Below, piece after piece: positions 1 to 8,097 of a DNA stretch of 60,879 nt (position 1 is its first letter; each line of letters starts with the position of its first letter). Made by a program: the position numbers and the translations under genes. The notes under the pieces were generated by a model. The model saw nothing but the letters and a program-made list of their open reading frames with translations. It was not told where the DNA came from and ran no database searches. This DNA is from Thermomonas sp. GTDB lineage: Bacteria > Pseudomonadota > Gammaproteobacteria > Xanthomonadales > Xanthomonadaceae. The stretch lies in the NCBI RefSeq assembly GCF_025993755.1, contig NZ_JAMQHN010000089.1, forward strand, positions 1 through 60,879. Direction: 5' to 3'.

Positions 1-129
1 CGAGGGCGTCAGGTCGAACTGCCGGCTTGCCTCCGCCACCGTCGTCTTGCCCTGGATGATCTCCAGCACCAGCGCCGACTTTCGCCGGGCTGTCCATCGT
101 TTGATCTCTTCGTCCATCACTTGGCTCAT
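1..129 (-). CDS. IS3-type transposase OrfA, N-terminal part (runs off window)
   Basis: The first 43 codons of a gene run off the left edge. The product begins MSQVMDEEIKRW and continues with the KSALVLEIIQGKTTVAEASR region, which reads as a helix-turn-helix DNA-binding segment like those of OrfA proteins of IS3-family elements. A strong ribosome binding site (AAGGAG) lies 7 bases before the ATG at 129. The rest of the element, including any DDE catalytic ORF, is outside the window. It sits 37 bases past the oleD stop codon on the same strand, so an insertion sequence flanks the ole cluster. Family assignment is by motif memory; a HTH regulator of another kind is less likely. Confidence 0.7.
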   Translation of the reverse strand, partial: MSQVMDEEIKRWTARRKSALVLEIIQGKTTVAEASRQFDLTPS

Positions 130-166
130 CGTGCTCTCCTTGGAAAGGTAGCACCTGAGCAGGAAA

Positions 167-1165
167 TTACTGGGTCATTACAGCGGCGCGCAGGCGCTCC
201 AGCCCCTCGTCCATCGACACCTTGGGCACATAGCCGAAATCCCGCGTCGCCGGGGCCATTGAATACCAGTGCGGCGTGCTCAGCTGTTCGGCGAGGAAAC
301 GGGTCAGCGGCGGGTCGTCGCGCAGCGGCAGCAGCGTCCACAGCGCTTCGCACACGGCCCCGATCGCATAGGCGGTGCCATAGGGAATGGATTTGCGGAT
401 CTCGGGCGCATCGGCCGCGCGCAGCAGGGCGTTGAGCACCTTGCGCAGCGGCCACGGTTCGCCGTTGCTGATGAAGTAGGGCTTGCCGGCGCAGGCGGCC
501 CCCGCGTGCAGGTGTTCGAGCGCATCGACATGGGCGCTGGCGGCGTTGTCGAGATAGGTGGTGTCGACGAGGTTCTCGCCGCCGCCGACCAGCCGCACCC
601 TGCCGCTGCGCGCGCGCGCCACCAGCCGCGGCAGGATCTGGGTGTCGTTCGGTCCCCAGATCAGGCGCGGGCGCAGGGCGACGGTGGCAAGTTCCGGGCC
701 GTTGGCCGCCAGCACCGCGCGTTCGGCAATCGCCTTGGTGGCGGCATAGTGCGACTTGAACGGTTCGCCGTAAGGCACGTTCTCCGCGCTGGCGCCCTCG
801 ACCGGGCAGGTGGCCCGGTGCGTGACGCTGGGCGTGGAGGTGAACACCAGCTTGCCGATGCCGTGGGCGCGGCAGGCGGCCAGCACGTTTTCCGTGCCCG
901 TGACGTTGGCCGAATGGAAATCGGCGCGACGCCCCCAGACGCCGGCCTTGGCGGCGTTGTGCAGGATCGCGTCGAAACCGCCATCCAGCGCCCGCAGCAC
1001 CGCCGCGCGATCGGCCAGGTCGCCCTGCAGCTGCGGCACGCCTTGCGCATCGAGCGCGGCATGCGCGCTGCGGCTGAAACTCGTCACCGCGTGGCCCCGC
1101 TCGCGCAGGGCGCGGCACAACGCCTGCCCGAGGAAACCGCCCCCGCCGGTGACGAGCACCTTCAT
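167..1165 (-). CDS. oleD: OleD, 2-alkyl-3-oxoalkanoate reductase (SDR/epimerase family)
   Basis: Predicted 332-residue NADPH-dependent reductase of the extended SDR family. It reduces the 2-alkyl-3-ketoacid made by OleA to the 2-alkyl-3-hydroxyacid. The N terminus has the Rossmann motif TGGGGFLG (residues 6-13). Ser110 in FTSTPS and the pair Tyr140/Lys144 in HYAATK match the Ser-Tyr-Lys catalytic triad. The ATG at 1165 overlaps the oleC stop codon by 4 bases (ATGA), so the two are translationally coupled. It is the last gene of the minus-strand ole set. The name rests on family motifs plus oleC, oleB and oleA nearby; an isolated epimerase of this type would be hard to name. Confidence 0.92.
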   Translation of the reverse strand: MKVLVTGGGGFLGQALCRALRERGHAVTSFSRSAHAALDAQGVPQLQGDLADRAAVLRALDGGFDAILHNAAKAGVWGRRADFHSANVTGTENVLAACRAHGIGKLVFTSTPSVTHRATCPVEGASAENVPYGEPFKSHYAATKAIAERAVLAANGPELATVALRPRLIWGPNDTQILPRLVARARSGRVRLVGGGENLVDTTYLDNAASAHVDALEHLHAGAACAGKPYFISNGEPWPLRKVLNALLRAADAPEIRKSIPYGTAYAIGAVCEALWTLLPLRDDPPLTRFLAEQLSTPHWYSMAPATRDFGYVPKVSMDEGLERLRAAVMTQ

Positions 1166-2817
1166 TCGCGTCCCGCCGCCGCGATTTTCGTCGCCGCCCA
1201 GGCCGCCAGCTTTTCGCGACCGATCTTGGCGTTGTGGCGAATATCCACCGGGAACGGCTTCGGGTAGTGCAAGAACACGTCGATCTTGGCGGCATGCGCG
1301 AACCCGTCGGCGATGTGGCGCAATTCGTCGGCCACCTCCTTCGAATCGGCGCCGCTGCCAGGCCTGAGCTCGAAGCACAGCACCGCCGTCTGCGCGCCGC
1401 TGGCGCCCACCCCGACCAGCGCGGTGCGCGCGATCGCGGGGTGGGTGTTGAAGATCGGTTCGACCTGTTCGGTGCACAGCGTGGTCAGCGCATCGACCCT
1501 CACCCGCTGCGACTTGCGTCCGCAGAACCACAGCCGTCCCTGCGCGTCGAACCAGCCAAGGTCGCCCATCCGGTGCACGACGCGTTCGCCGCCGTCGGGC
1601 AGGGTCTCGCGGATCTTGGCCAGCGCGGTCTGGTCCTCGCGGCCGAAGTACGCGTCGGTGGCGCTGGGGCCGGCCACGGTAATTTCGCCCACCTCGCCCG
1701 GAGGCGCCAGCAGCGCGTCGCTCCAGCGGGCGATGGCGTTGTCGTCGATGCCGATGATCCGCACCGTGTTTCCGGCCACCGGCCGGCCGACGCAGGTACC
1801 GGCGCCGGTTTCGGTGCGCGCGCGCAGTTCCAGCAATTCGCGCCCTTCGATCACCGCCACCGGCAGGCATTCGGTCGCGCCGTAAGGCGTCCAGAAGGTC
1901 GCCTCCGGCGGCAGCAGTTCCAGCATCCGCTGGACGATCTCCGGCGGCACCGGCGCGCCGGCGCTGGTGACGCGCCGCAGGGTCGGCAGCGCTTCGCCGT
2001 ATTCGGCCAGCACCCGCATCAGCGCCGGCGAGCCGAACAGTTGGTCGGCCTGGAAGCGCGCGATCGCCGCATGCAGCTTGCGCGGGTTGGCGCGGGCCGG
2101 GCGAGTCGGATCCATGTCGGGAATCACGCTGGTCAGCCCGAGCGCGGGATCGAACAGCGCGAACGGAGGGAAGGTCGGGAAATCGACGCCGCCGGCCTCG
2201 ATCCCGAGCATGTCGCGCAGCATCGCGGTCTGGGCGACGAAGTGCCGATGCCGATAGACCACGCCCTTGGGCACCCCGGTGCTGCCGCTGGTGAACAGGA
2301 CCGCCGCCTCGTCGTCCGGCGCGGTGGCGGCCAGCTGCGACCCGGCGCCCTGCCCGTCCGCTTCGATCTGCGCCAGGGTGACGTCGGCCAGCAGCGCGAC
2401 GCGCCCGGTCGTCACGCGCAGTTTTGCCGACGGCGCCCAGCCCAGCAGCGCCCTGGCCAGCAGCGCCAGCGGAATGCCGATGAAGGCGGCCGCCTGCGCC
2501 TGCGCCAGGCACTGCTTGAGCGCGCGTTTGTCGATGCCCGGATCGATCAGCACCGGCACCGCGCCGAGCTTGAACAGCGCGAACATCAGCAGGAAGAACT
2601 CCGGCGTCGGCCGCACCATCACCACGCAGCGCGTCCCCCGCCCGATGCCGCGCTTGCCCAGCCCCGCCGCAATCGCGTCGCTGCGCGCGTCGAGCTGGGC
2701 ATAACTCAGCGCGACGTCATAGCGGCCATTGCGCCCCGGGCAGCGGATCGCGACGCGGTCGGGACATTCGCGCGCCAGCCGCGGCAGCGCGGACGCGATG
2801 TTGCAAGGCTCGTCCAT
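1162..2817 (-). CDS. oleC: OleC, beta-lactone synthetase (AMP-dependent synthetase family)
   Basis: Predicted 551-residue adenylate-forming enzyme that closes the 2-alkyl-3-hydroxyacid from OleD into a beta-lactone using ATP. The AMP-binding P-loop reads [17 protein letters not shown]. Further conserved blocks are WTPYGATE and, near the C terminus, [12 protein letters not shown] with the late Lys. I chose the ATG at 2817 (MDEPCNIA) because the CNIA-LPRLAR block is where remembered Xanthomonas OleC proteins begin; an upstream ATG at 2850 would add 11 residues. Neither has a clear Shine-Dalgarno sequence. It overlaps oleD by 4 bases. The gene upstream (2962-3699) is on the other strand, so oleC needs its own promoter in the gap 2818-2961. 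Confidence 0.92.
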   Translation of the reverse strand: MDEPCNIASALPRLARECPDRVAIRCPGRNGRYDVALSYAQLDARSDAIAAGLGKRGIGRGTRCVVMVRPTPEFFLLMFALFKLGAVPVLIDPGIDKRALKQCLAQAQAAAFIGIPLALLARALLGWAPSAKLRVTTGRVALLADVTLAQIEADGQGAGSQLAATAPDDEAAVLFTSGSTGVPKGVVYRHRHFVAQTAMLRDMLGIEAGGVDFPTFPPFALFDPALGLTSVIPDMDPTRPARANPRKLHAAIARFQADQLFGSPALMRVLAEYGEALPTLRRVTSAGAPVPPEIVQRMLELLPPEATFWTPYGATECLPVAVIEGRELLELRARTETGAGTCVGRPVAGNTVRIIGIDDNAIARWSDALLAPPGEVGEITVAGPSATDAYFGREDQTALAKIRETLPDGGERVVHRMGDLGWFDAQGRLWFCGRKSQRVRVDALTTLCTEQVEPIFNTHPAIARTALVGVGASGAQTAVLCFELRPGSGADSKEVADELRHIADGFAHAAKIDVFLHYPKPFPVDIRHNAKIGREKLAAWAATKIAAAGRE

Positions 2818-2961
2818 GCGCCGATTATCGCCCAGCCGCATGCCACGCACCCGCGCAGCATCCTGACCCGCCGGGATGATCCGGAACGGATTTGATGCAG
2901 GTCAAAACAGCCGGGATCCGGCATCCGCAATCTGGGGGCCCCGGACTTGGAGATCATGGGC

Positions 2962-3699
2962 ATGAGCGACAAACTCACGGGCAAGGTCGCCCTTGTGACC
3001 GGCGGCGCCCGCGGCATCGGCGCCGCCATCGTGCGCAGGCTGCACGCAGATGGGGCGGCCGTGGCCATCACCGACGTGCTCGCCGAACAGGGACAGGCGC
3101 TGGCCGCCTCGCTGGGAGACCGCGCAGCCTTCTTTCTTCATGACGTCACCGACGAGGCCGCCTGGACCGACACCATCACCGCGGTCACCCGTGCATTCGG
3201 CGGGCTGCACATCCTGGTCAACAATGCCGGGATTTTCATCCCCGGCGCCATCGCCGACGCCCGCGCCATCGACAACGAGCGCCAGTTCCGGGTCAACCAG
3301 CTGGGCGTGCTGCTCGGGATGAAGCATGGCCAGGGTCCGATCCGTGCGGCTGGCGGCGGCAGCATCGTCAACATCAGTTCGATCGCCGGGCAGCTCGGCT
3401 TCCCCGGTACGGCCGGCTATGTCGGCACCAAATGGGCGGTGCGCGGGATGACCAAGACCGCTGCCCTGGAACTGGCGCCTTTCCGCATCCGGGTCAACTC
3501 GGTGCACCCCGGCTTCATCGACACCCCGATGCTGGATGCGCTCACACCCGAAGCCACCCAATCCGGCATCGACGGCACTCCGCTGAAACGGATCGGCAAG
3601 CCGGAGGACATCGCCGCCGCGGTCGCATTCCTGGTGGGGCCGGACGCCGAGTTCATCACCGGATCGGAGCTGACCGTAGACGGTGGCTGGATTCTTTGA
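2962..3699 (+). CDS. Short-chain dehydrogenase/reductase (classical SDR)
   Basis: Predicted 245-residue classical SDR oxidoreductase, probably a cytosolic NAD(P)-dependent alcohol or hydroxysteroid-type dehydrogenase; the substrate cannot be told. Motifs are TGGARGIG (cofactor binding), NNAG, the Ser of ISSIAG, the YVGTK catalytic Tyr/Lys and the HPGFIDTPM loop. The ATG at 2962 is preferred because GGAG sits nine bases upstream; an ATG at 2956 is too close to it. It is transcribed against the ole genes and lies between oleC and oleB, which are adjacent in other Xanthomonadaceae as I recall. Whether it acts on ole products or is unrelated cargo is unknown. Confidence 0.85.
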   Translation: MSDKLTGKVALVTGGARGIGAAIVRRLHADGAAVAITDVLAEQGQALAASLGDRAAFFLHDVTDEAAWTDTITAVTRAFGGLHILVNNAGIFIPGAIADARAIDNERQFRVNQLGVLLGMKHGQGPIRAAGGGSIVNISSIAGQLGFPGTAGYVGTKWAVRGMTKTAALELAPFRIRVNSVHPGFIDTPMLDALTPEATQSGIDGTPLKRIGKPEDIAAAVAFLVGPDAEFITGSELTVDGGWIL

Positions 3700-3732
3700 C
3701 TGCGGGCATCAGCGTTGGGGATCGGGGTCAGT

Positions 3733-3797
3733 CGGTGGGCAGCAGCCTCGCAAGTCGCTCCCCGATACTCGCTTTGTTGCGAGGCCACCGCCCACCG
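3733..3797. repeat. Imperfect 21-bp inverted repeat (REP-like hairpin)
   Basis: Left arm 3733-3753 (CGGTGGGC...CCTCGCAA) and right arm 3777-3797 (TTGCGAGG...GCCCACCG) pair with 3 mismatches in 21. A 23-base centre separates them. It fills most of the space between the converging SDR and oleB genes. It could be a REP-type element or a bidirectional transcription stop; there is no clear U-tract. Confidence 0.7.
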
Positions 3798-3853
3798 GCT
3801 GGCTCCACAATTCGTGGCGCCATCCCTCCGATGCCGCCGCAGCGGAATGTCCG

Positions 3854-4756
3854 CTAAAGCGGATTGCGGTCCAGGAACGCGCGGATCAGCGGCACCAGTT
3901 CCTCATGCTTGTCTTCCAGCGCGTAGTGGCCGGCATCGGTGTAGGCATGCACTTCCGCATGCGGCAGTGCCGTGCGGAAACCACCGAGGAAATGCCTGTC
4001 GAACACGAAATCACGCAGGCCCCAGCCGATGAAGGCCGGGCGATCGGCATAGCCGGGCAGCGCTCTCGCGCTGGCCTGCACCAGCGCCATCGCGCGGTCG
4101 CCTTCATGCAGCGGGATGTCCTGCATGAAGCGCAAGGTGGAAATCGCGTTGGCCCAGCCGTCGTACACGCCGGTATAGGCGGCACGCACGTCCTTCGGCA
4201 GTTTGCGCACCGTGCCCAGGCGCGCCGCGCCGCGGGCGAACAGGTTGAAGCGCCGGATCAGCCAGCCGCCGAAGCGCGAATCACGGCCCATCGCCAGCCG
4301 AAGGGGGAAGCGCTTCGCGCCCGGCAGCGGAAACGCGGCGGTATTGGTGATGACCAGCCGGCGCACGCGCTCCGGATCGCGCAGCGCCCAGCCGAAGCCG
4401 ATCATCCCGCCCCAGTCGTGGACCGCCAGCGTCAGCGGGCCGGTGATGCCCAGATGCTTCAGCAGCGCGTCAAGGTCGTCGATCCGCGACTGCAGGGTGT
4501 AGTCGTAGCGCGGGGATGCGCCCGGCGCATCGTCCGGCTTGTCGGACAGGCCCATGCCGACGTGGTCCGGCACGACGCAGCGATAGCGGTCCGACAGCGC
4601 GGCGACCAGATGGCGCCAGTAATAGCTCCAAGACGGATTGCCGTGCAGCATGACGACGACCTCGCCATCGCGAGGCCCTTCGTCCAGATACGACATCCCG
4701 ATGCCGGGGCGCACCTCGAAACGTTGCGGGGTGAACGGGTATTCGGGAAAGGGCAT
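3854..4756 (-). CDS. oleB: OleB, beta-lactone decarboxylase (alpha/beta hydrolase, haloalkane dehalogenase-like)
   Basis: Predicted 300-residue alpha/beta hydrolase that decarboxylates the beta-lactone from OleC to the cis-olefin. The fold motifs are HGNPSWSYYW (oxyanion region) and HDWGG, with an aspartate nucleophile (Asp114) rather than the usual serine. His277 in GHYALED is the catalytic base. Asp nucleophiles are typical of haloalkane dehalogenases and OleB. Length and the Asp114/His277 spacing fit remembered Xanthomonas OleB. The next minus-strand gene upstream is a lipoprotein 106 bases away, and oleC lies beyond the inserted SDR. A true haloalkane dehalogenase is the only serious alternative and is made unlikely by oleA, oleC and oleD. 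Confidence 0.9.
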   Translation of the reverse strand: MPFPEYPFTPQRFEVRPGIGMSYLDEGPRDGEVVVMLHGNPSWSYYWRHLVAALSDRYRCVVPDHVGMGLSDKPDDAPGASPRYDYTLQSRIDDLDALLKHLGITGPLTLAVHDWGGMIGFGWALRDPERVRRLVITNTAAFPLPGAKRFPLRLAMGRDSRFGGWLIRRFNLFARGAARLGTVRKLPKDVRAAYTGVYDGWANAISTLRFMQDIPLHEGDRAMALVQASARALPGYADRPAFIGWGLRDFVFDRHFLGGFRTALPHAEVHAYTDAGHYALEDKHEELVPLIRAFLDRNPL

Positions 4757-4774
4757 CGTCGGCTCGAACGGAAA

Positions 4775-4797
4775 GGCACGCCGGCTTCCGACGTGCC
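4775..4797 (-). terminator. Hairpin between lipoprotein gene and oleB (weak terminator candidate)
   Basis: GGCACG and CGTGCC arms, with inner CCGG/CCG pairing and one mismatch, form a 10-bp stem around a 3-base loop. On the minus strand it is followed by TTTCCGTT, a poor U-tract. It could attenuate read-through from 4863-5204 into oleB. Confidence 0.4.
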
Positions 4798-4862
4798 GCC
4801 ATTATCGCCGACATTGCCGCCGGGCACCGCTCGCGCCGTTCCGCCTCACCGCGGCCGGGCGC

Positions 4863-5204
4863 TCATTCCTCGACGCGGGTCAGCTCCTTGCCGTCCACCG
4901 TCATCTTCCATTCCCCGTTGTCCTCGTGCGGAGGCACCGACACCCTGTAGGTGGTCTTCATCGGCCCCAGCCCGACGATGAAATCGTTGCCGTCAAAGCC
5001 CTGCAGCGGCGCCTCGACTCGCGTACTGGCGTTGCCGCCGCCTTCCTTCACGACGATGACTTTCCCGCTCTGGGAAATATTGACGGCCATGCCGTTGGAC
5101 TGCCATTCGCCAATATAGGCCTGCTTGTCGGGCGGGACGGATTGGCCGCAGCCGGCCAGCCCCAGCGTGGCGAGCAGCAGCGTGGCGATTGCGAAACGTC
5201 TCAT
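4863..5204 (-). CDS. Small predicted lipoprotein
   Basis: 113-residue protein of unknown function. A signal peptide ends in the lipobox LAGC (Cys near residue 19), so export and lipid attachment are expected. The mature part is short, polar and beta-rich looking (GEWQSNGMAVNISQSGKVIVV, then a DGNDF segment), reminiscent of small lipocalin-like or META-type lipoproteins, but no family is claimed. It lies between oleB and a small membrane protein gene on the same strand and could share a transcript with oleB across the 106-base gap containing a hairpin. Confidence 0.75.
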   Translation of the reverse strand: MRRFAIATLLLATLGLAGCGQSVPPDKQAYIGEWQSNGMAVNISQSGKVIVVKEGGGNASTRVEAPLQGFDGNDFIVGLGPMKTTYRVSVPPHEDNGEWKMTVDGKELTRVEE

Positions 5205-5355
5205 GATGCTCTCCGGCAGTAGTTGTGTCCCCGTTCAGCGGGACGGGACATCACGAACGGCCGCGTTCCCGCGTGCAGCCGTCCATCGAGATAACGACGG
5301 AAGCGGCGGCCACCGGACAATTCACTGCCACGCCAACATCCGCAGGGCACCGCAG

Positions 5356-5664
5356 CTACAGCGACGTATAGACCAGCAGCACGCCGCCGGTCAGGATCGC
5401 GATCAAGGACAGCGAGAACGACCACTCGGAAATCGTCACCATCGTCTTGGCGCGCTTCCGATCCGGATGCTTGGTCGCCCAGTAGCCAAGCGACACGGTG
5501 ATCAGGAACCCCAGCGAGGCGAACAGGAACAGGTCGTCCGTGATCGAATCGATATGGGTGACGGCGTCCTTCGCCGAAATGATGGCCACCACCGCCAGGC
5601 AAACCGTCGCCATCGTGGCGCTGACGGTGATCAGGACCTCGGTGGATCTGTTCTCGTCCGACAT
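5356..5664 (-). CDS. Small membrane protein, three predicted TM helices
   Basis: 102-residue protein of unknown function. Three hydrophobic stretches are visible: residues about 9-30 (VLITVSATMATVCLAVVAII), 41-61 (LFLFASLGFLITVSLGYW) and 78-100 (FSLSLIAILTGGVLLVY). The start at 5664 has GGAGG six bases upstream. Short charged linkers (HPDRKRAK) suggest a simple inner-membrane protein. It is 150 bases upstream of the lipoprotein gene on the same strand and divergent from the uracil-DNA glycosylase gene. Confidence 0.75.
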   Translation of the reverse strand: MSDENRSTEVLITVSATMATVCLAVVAIISAKDAVTHIDSITDDLFLFASLGFLITVSLGYWATKHPDRKRAKTMVTISEWSFSLSLIAILTGGVLLVYTSL

Positions 5665-5802
5665 GGGGCCTCCGGGATGGACGCCATCATGCCCGAGTCG
5701 ACGGCATCCGCAATACCGGACGTCTGTTTGTGGCCGCGCCGCCGCACGGATACACCGGACCACGGCGCGTCGCTTCACGTCTGCGCTGGCATCATGCGTC
5801 GC

Positions 5803-6396
5803 ATGAGCGATTCCTTCGACGCGCTGATGGCGCGCATCCGCGCCTGCCGGATCTGCGAGGCGTTCCTGCCGCTCGGGCCGCGCCCGGTGCTGCAGGCCTC
5901 GCCGCGGTCGCGACTGCTGATCGTCAGCCAGGCGCCGGGGCGCAAGGTGCATGAAACCGGCATCCCCTTCAACGACCCCAGCGGCGATCGCCTGCGCGAC
6001 TGGCTGGGGATCGACAAGGCCGCGTTCTACGACCCGGAGCGGGTCGCCATCGTGCCGATGGGCTTCTGCTTTCCCGGCACCGGCAAGAGCGGCGATCTGC
6101 CGCCGCGCCCGGAGTGCGCGCCGCAGTGGCATCCGCAGCTGCTGCCGCGGCTGAAGCAGGTGCAGCTGACGCTGGCCATCGGCCAGTACGCGCAGGCCGG
6201 GCTGCTGAAGGAAGCGCGCGGCGCGACCCTGACCGACACCGTGCGGGACTGGCGCCGCCATCTGGACGCACGCGCCATCCTGCCGCTGCCGCACCCCAGC
6301 CCGCGCAACCGGCTGTGGCTGGCGCGCAATCCGTGGTTCGAGCAGGACTTGCTGCCGGAGCTCCAGCGACGGGTGGCTGCGGCGCTGAATGCGTGA
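5803..6396 (+). CDS. Uracil-DNA glycosylase family protein with Fe-S cysteine pattern
   Basis: Predicted 197-residue member of the uracil-DNA glycosylase superfamily, a base-excision repair enzyme that removes uracil or other deaminated bases. Motif A region reads SQAPG...HETGIPFNDPSG and motif B is LPHPSPRN. Four cysteines at 15, 18, 89 and 105 are spaced C-X2-C-X70-C-X15-C, the 4Fe-4S arrangement known in family 4/5 enzymes. Motif A has Ser-Gln where family 4 usually has Gly-Glu, so the exact subfamily is uncertain. The ATG at 5803 is used; 5794 would add three residues. It is flanked by minus-strand genes, so it is a single-gene unit inside the ole region. Confidence 0.82.
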   Translation: MSDSFDALMARIRACRICEAFLPLGPRPVLQASPRSRLLIVSQAPGRKVHETGIPFNDPSGDRLRDWLGIDKAAFYDPERVAIVPMGFCFPGTGKSGDLPPRPECAPQWHPQLLPRLKQVQLTLAIGQYAQAGLLKEARGATLTDTVRDWRRHLDARAILPLPHPSPRNRLWLARNPWFEQDLLPELQRRVAAALNA

Positions 6397-6506
6397 GCCG
6401 CCGACAATCGGACAGGCGCGATGTCTTGAAGTCATGGCCGACGCCGGCCTGAATCAACAGCCGGCATGCCGCCGGGGCGGTGCGCGGCCTGCGCCGCGCG
6501 CCGCGT

Positions 6507-7523
6507 TCACCATTCCACTTCGGCCATCGAGCAGTTCAGGCCGGAGCCGATGCCGAGCAGGGCGACGCGGCTGCCTTTCTTCAGGCGCCCCATCTCGCGC
6601 AGCTTTGACAGCACGATCGGCACTGATGCCGGGCCGATATTGCCGTGTTCGCCGAAAATGGTCATCACCTTGCGCGGATCGATGCCCATCGCCTTGGTGA
6701 AGGCGGCGGTGTGCACCTTGCTGACCTGGTGGATCACGAACTCGTCCATCTCGCCCACCACCCAGCCGAGCTTGGTCTTGGCGACCTCGAAGGTCTTGGT
6801 CGCCAGCTTGACGCCCTCGATCAGCAGGGTGCGGGTGTCGGTGATCATGCCGTCGAGGTTGCCGCGGCACAGCTTGTTCCACTGGGTCGCCGCGCGCGTG
6901 ACGCCGCCCTTGTAGCGCGGGGCGCCCGGCGCCAGTTCGGCGCGGGCCAGCACCATGCCGGCGGCGCCCGAGCCCAGGGTCAGACTGGCCAGCTCGCGGC
7001 GGAAATCCTCTTCGGTGACGTCCTCGCGCATCATCCGTTCGAGGGTCTTCTCGTAGACCATGTTGGCGGTTTCGCCGTCGACCACCAGCGCGTACTCGAT
7101 CTCGCCGCGCTCGATCATCCGGCCGGCGATGTCCATGCCGTTGATGAAGGCCAGGCAGGCGTTGGCGATGTCGAAGTTCTGGCAGGTGTCGGGCAGGCCG
7201 AGGTTGCCGGAGACGATCGAGGCGGTGGACGGCTCCAGGTAGTCGCGGCTGACCGAGGTGTTGACCAGCAGCCCGACCTTGTCCGGGTCGATGCCGGCAT
7301 CGGCCAGCGCCTTGACGCCGGCCAGGGTGGCGGCGTCGGAGGCCTGCACGTTGTCGTCCCACAGCCGGCGCTCGTGCACGCCGGCGATGTCGCCGAGCAC
7401 GTCGGTGCGGATGCCGAGCCGGTCGAGCGTCGGTTTCAGCCGGGCGTTGATCTCGTCCGAGGACAGGCGACGCGGGGCGTCGATGTGGGCCAGGCCGGCA
7501 ATGGCAACGCGTTGAAACAGCAT
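6507..7523 (-). CDS. oleA: OleA, head-to-head acyl-CoA condensing thiolase
   Basis: Predicted 338-residue thiolase-fold enzyme related to FabH. It condenses two fatty acyl-CoAs in a non-decarboxylative Claisen reaction to a 2-alkyl-3-ketoacid, the first step of olefin synthesis. Catalytic residues are visible: Glu97 in DYLEPST, Cys123 in ANACLAF, His in VIHQVSK and Asn in EHGNIG. The Glu-to-Cys distance (26) and His-to-Asn distance (30) equal those of Xanthomonas OleA, which separates it from plain FabH, where no such Glu exists. The ribosome binding site is weak. It is separated from oleB by three genes, unlike the compact order remembered for Xanthomonas. Confidence 0.93.
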   Translation of the reverse strand: MLFQRVAIAGLAHIDAPRRLSSDEINARLKPTLDRLGIRTDVLGDIAGVHERRLWDDNVQASDAATLAGVKALADAGIDPDKVGLLVNTSVSRDYLEPSTASIVSGNLGLPDTCQNFDIANACLAFINGMDIAGRMIERGEIEYALVVDGETANMVYEKTLERMMREDVTEEDFRRELASLTLGSGAAGMVLARAELAPGAPRYKGGVTRAATQWNKLCRGNLDGMITDTRTLLIEGVKLATKTFEVAKTKLGWVVGEMDEFVIHQVSKVHTAAFTKAMGIDPRKVMTIFGEHGNIGPASVPIVLSKLREMGRLKKGSRVALLGIGSGLNCSMAEVEW

Positions 7524-7568
7524 GATCGTGACTCAAGACAGGCGCCCGAACGGCACCTCGGATCAGGC

Positions 7569-7610
7569 AGGATAGCGCGTTTCCCACACCGTGCGCTGGC
7601 GTATGGGAAA
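7569..7610 (-). promoter_or_regulatory. Possible oleA promoter with inverted-repeat operator
   Basis: Arms TTTCCCA (7580-7586) and TGGGAAA (7604-7610) are a perfect 7-bp inverted repeat with a 17-base centre. On the minus strand they precede TATCCT (7569-7574), a fair -10 box 46 bases before the oleA start. The placement suggests a repressor or activator site, but no regulator is identified. Confidence 0.4.
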
Positions 7611-7636
7611 ATCGGGCCGGCAAAGCCTGCTCGCAT

Positions 7637-7948
7637 TCAGGGACAGCGCCACATCGCCCAGCGCTGGCGGCCGTTCTCCGGGGGCTGCATCGGGCTGATC
7701 CGGTTGGCGCCCAGCCCGACGGCCTGGTTGCGCGCCAGAATTTCCAGCTCGTCGCGCACCCGCAGCGCATCGCGCTCGTAGAACCCGACCCGATGGGTCA
7801 TGGTCACCACCACTTCGCCACGCGAGACACAGCCGGCCGGCGCGCTGGCCAGGACCTGCACTTGCTGCCCTCCGGGCGTCATCGACACGAACGCACAGCC
7901 GGCAAGGGCGAAACAGCCAAGCGCCAACAGGGAAATCCGCATTCGCAT
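7637..7948 (-). CDS. DUF4156-type lipoprotein
   Basis: 103-residue predicted lipoprotein: the signal sequence MRMRISLLALGCFALAGC ends in a lipobox (LAGC), and the body has GCVSRGEVVV and LARNQAVGLGANRI, the pattern I associate with DUF4156 proteins (Rcs-regulated or stress lipoproteins in enterics). Starts at 7948 or 7942 both have purine-rich sites nearby; AAGGA is ten bases before the first. The stop is 113 bases from oleA, and the intervening DNA holds the likely oleA promoter. Function unknown; family call is from remembered motifs. Confidence 0.75.
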   Translation of the reverse strand: MRMRISLLALGCFALAGCAFVSMTPGGQQVQVLASAPAGCVSRGEVVVTMTHRVGFYERDALRVRDELEILARNQAVGLGANRISPMQPPENGRQRWAMWRCP

Positions 7949-8097
7949 GCCTCGAGGGTCCTTGCTTCCGGAACCGTCGTCGCACAGCGGCAAGGATCCG
8001 GCGCTGCCGACGTCCCTTGCGAGTGTGGCCGGTTTCATGCCGGACTGGATGAACGCGGGATGGCTCCGGGCATCTGCACGCTGGCGACGAACCCGGT

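Noticed and set aside
1162-2512. One long fused frame joining oleC sequence to oleD
   Set aside because: The 781-codon frame that contains oleD continues out of frame through oleC; the ATGA overlap and motifs show two separate proteins.
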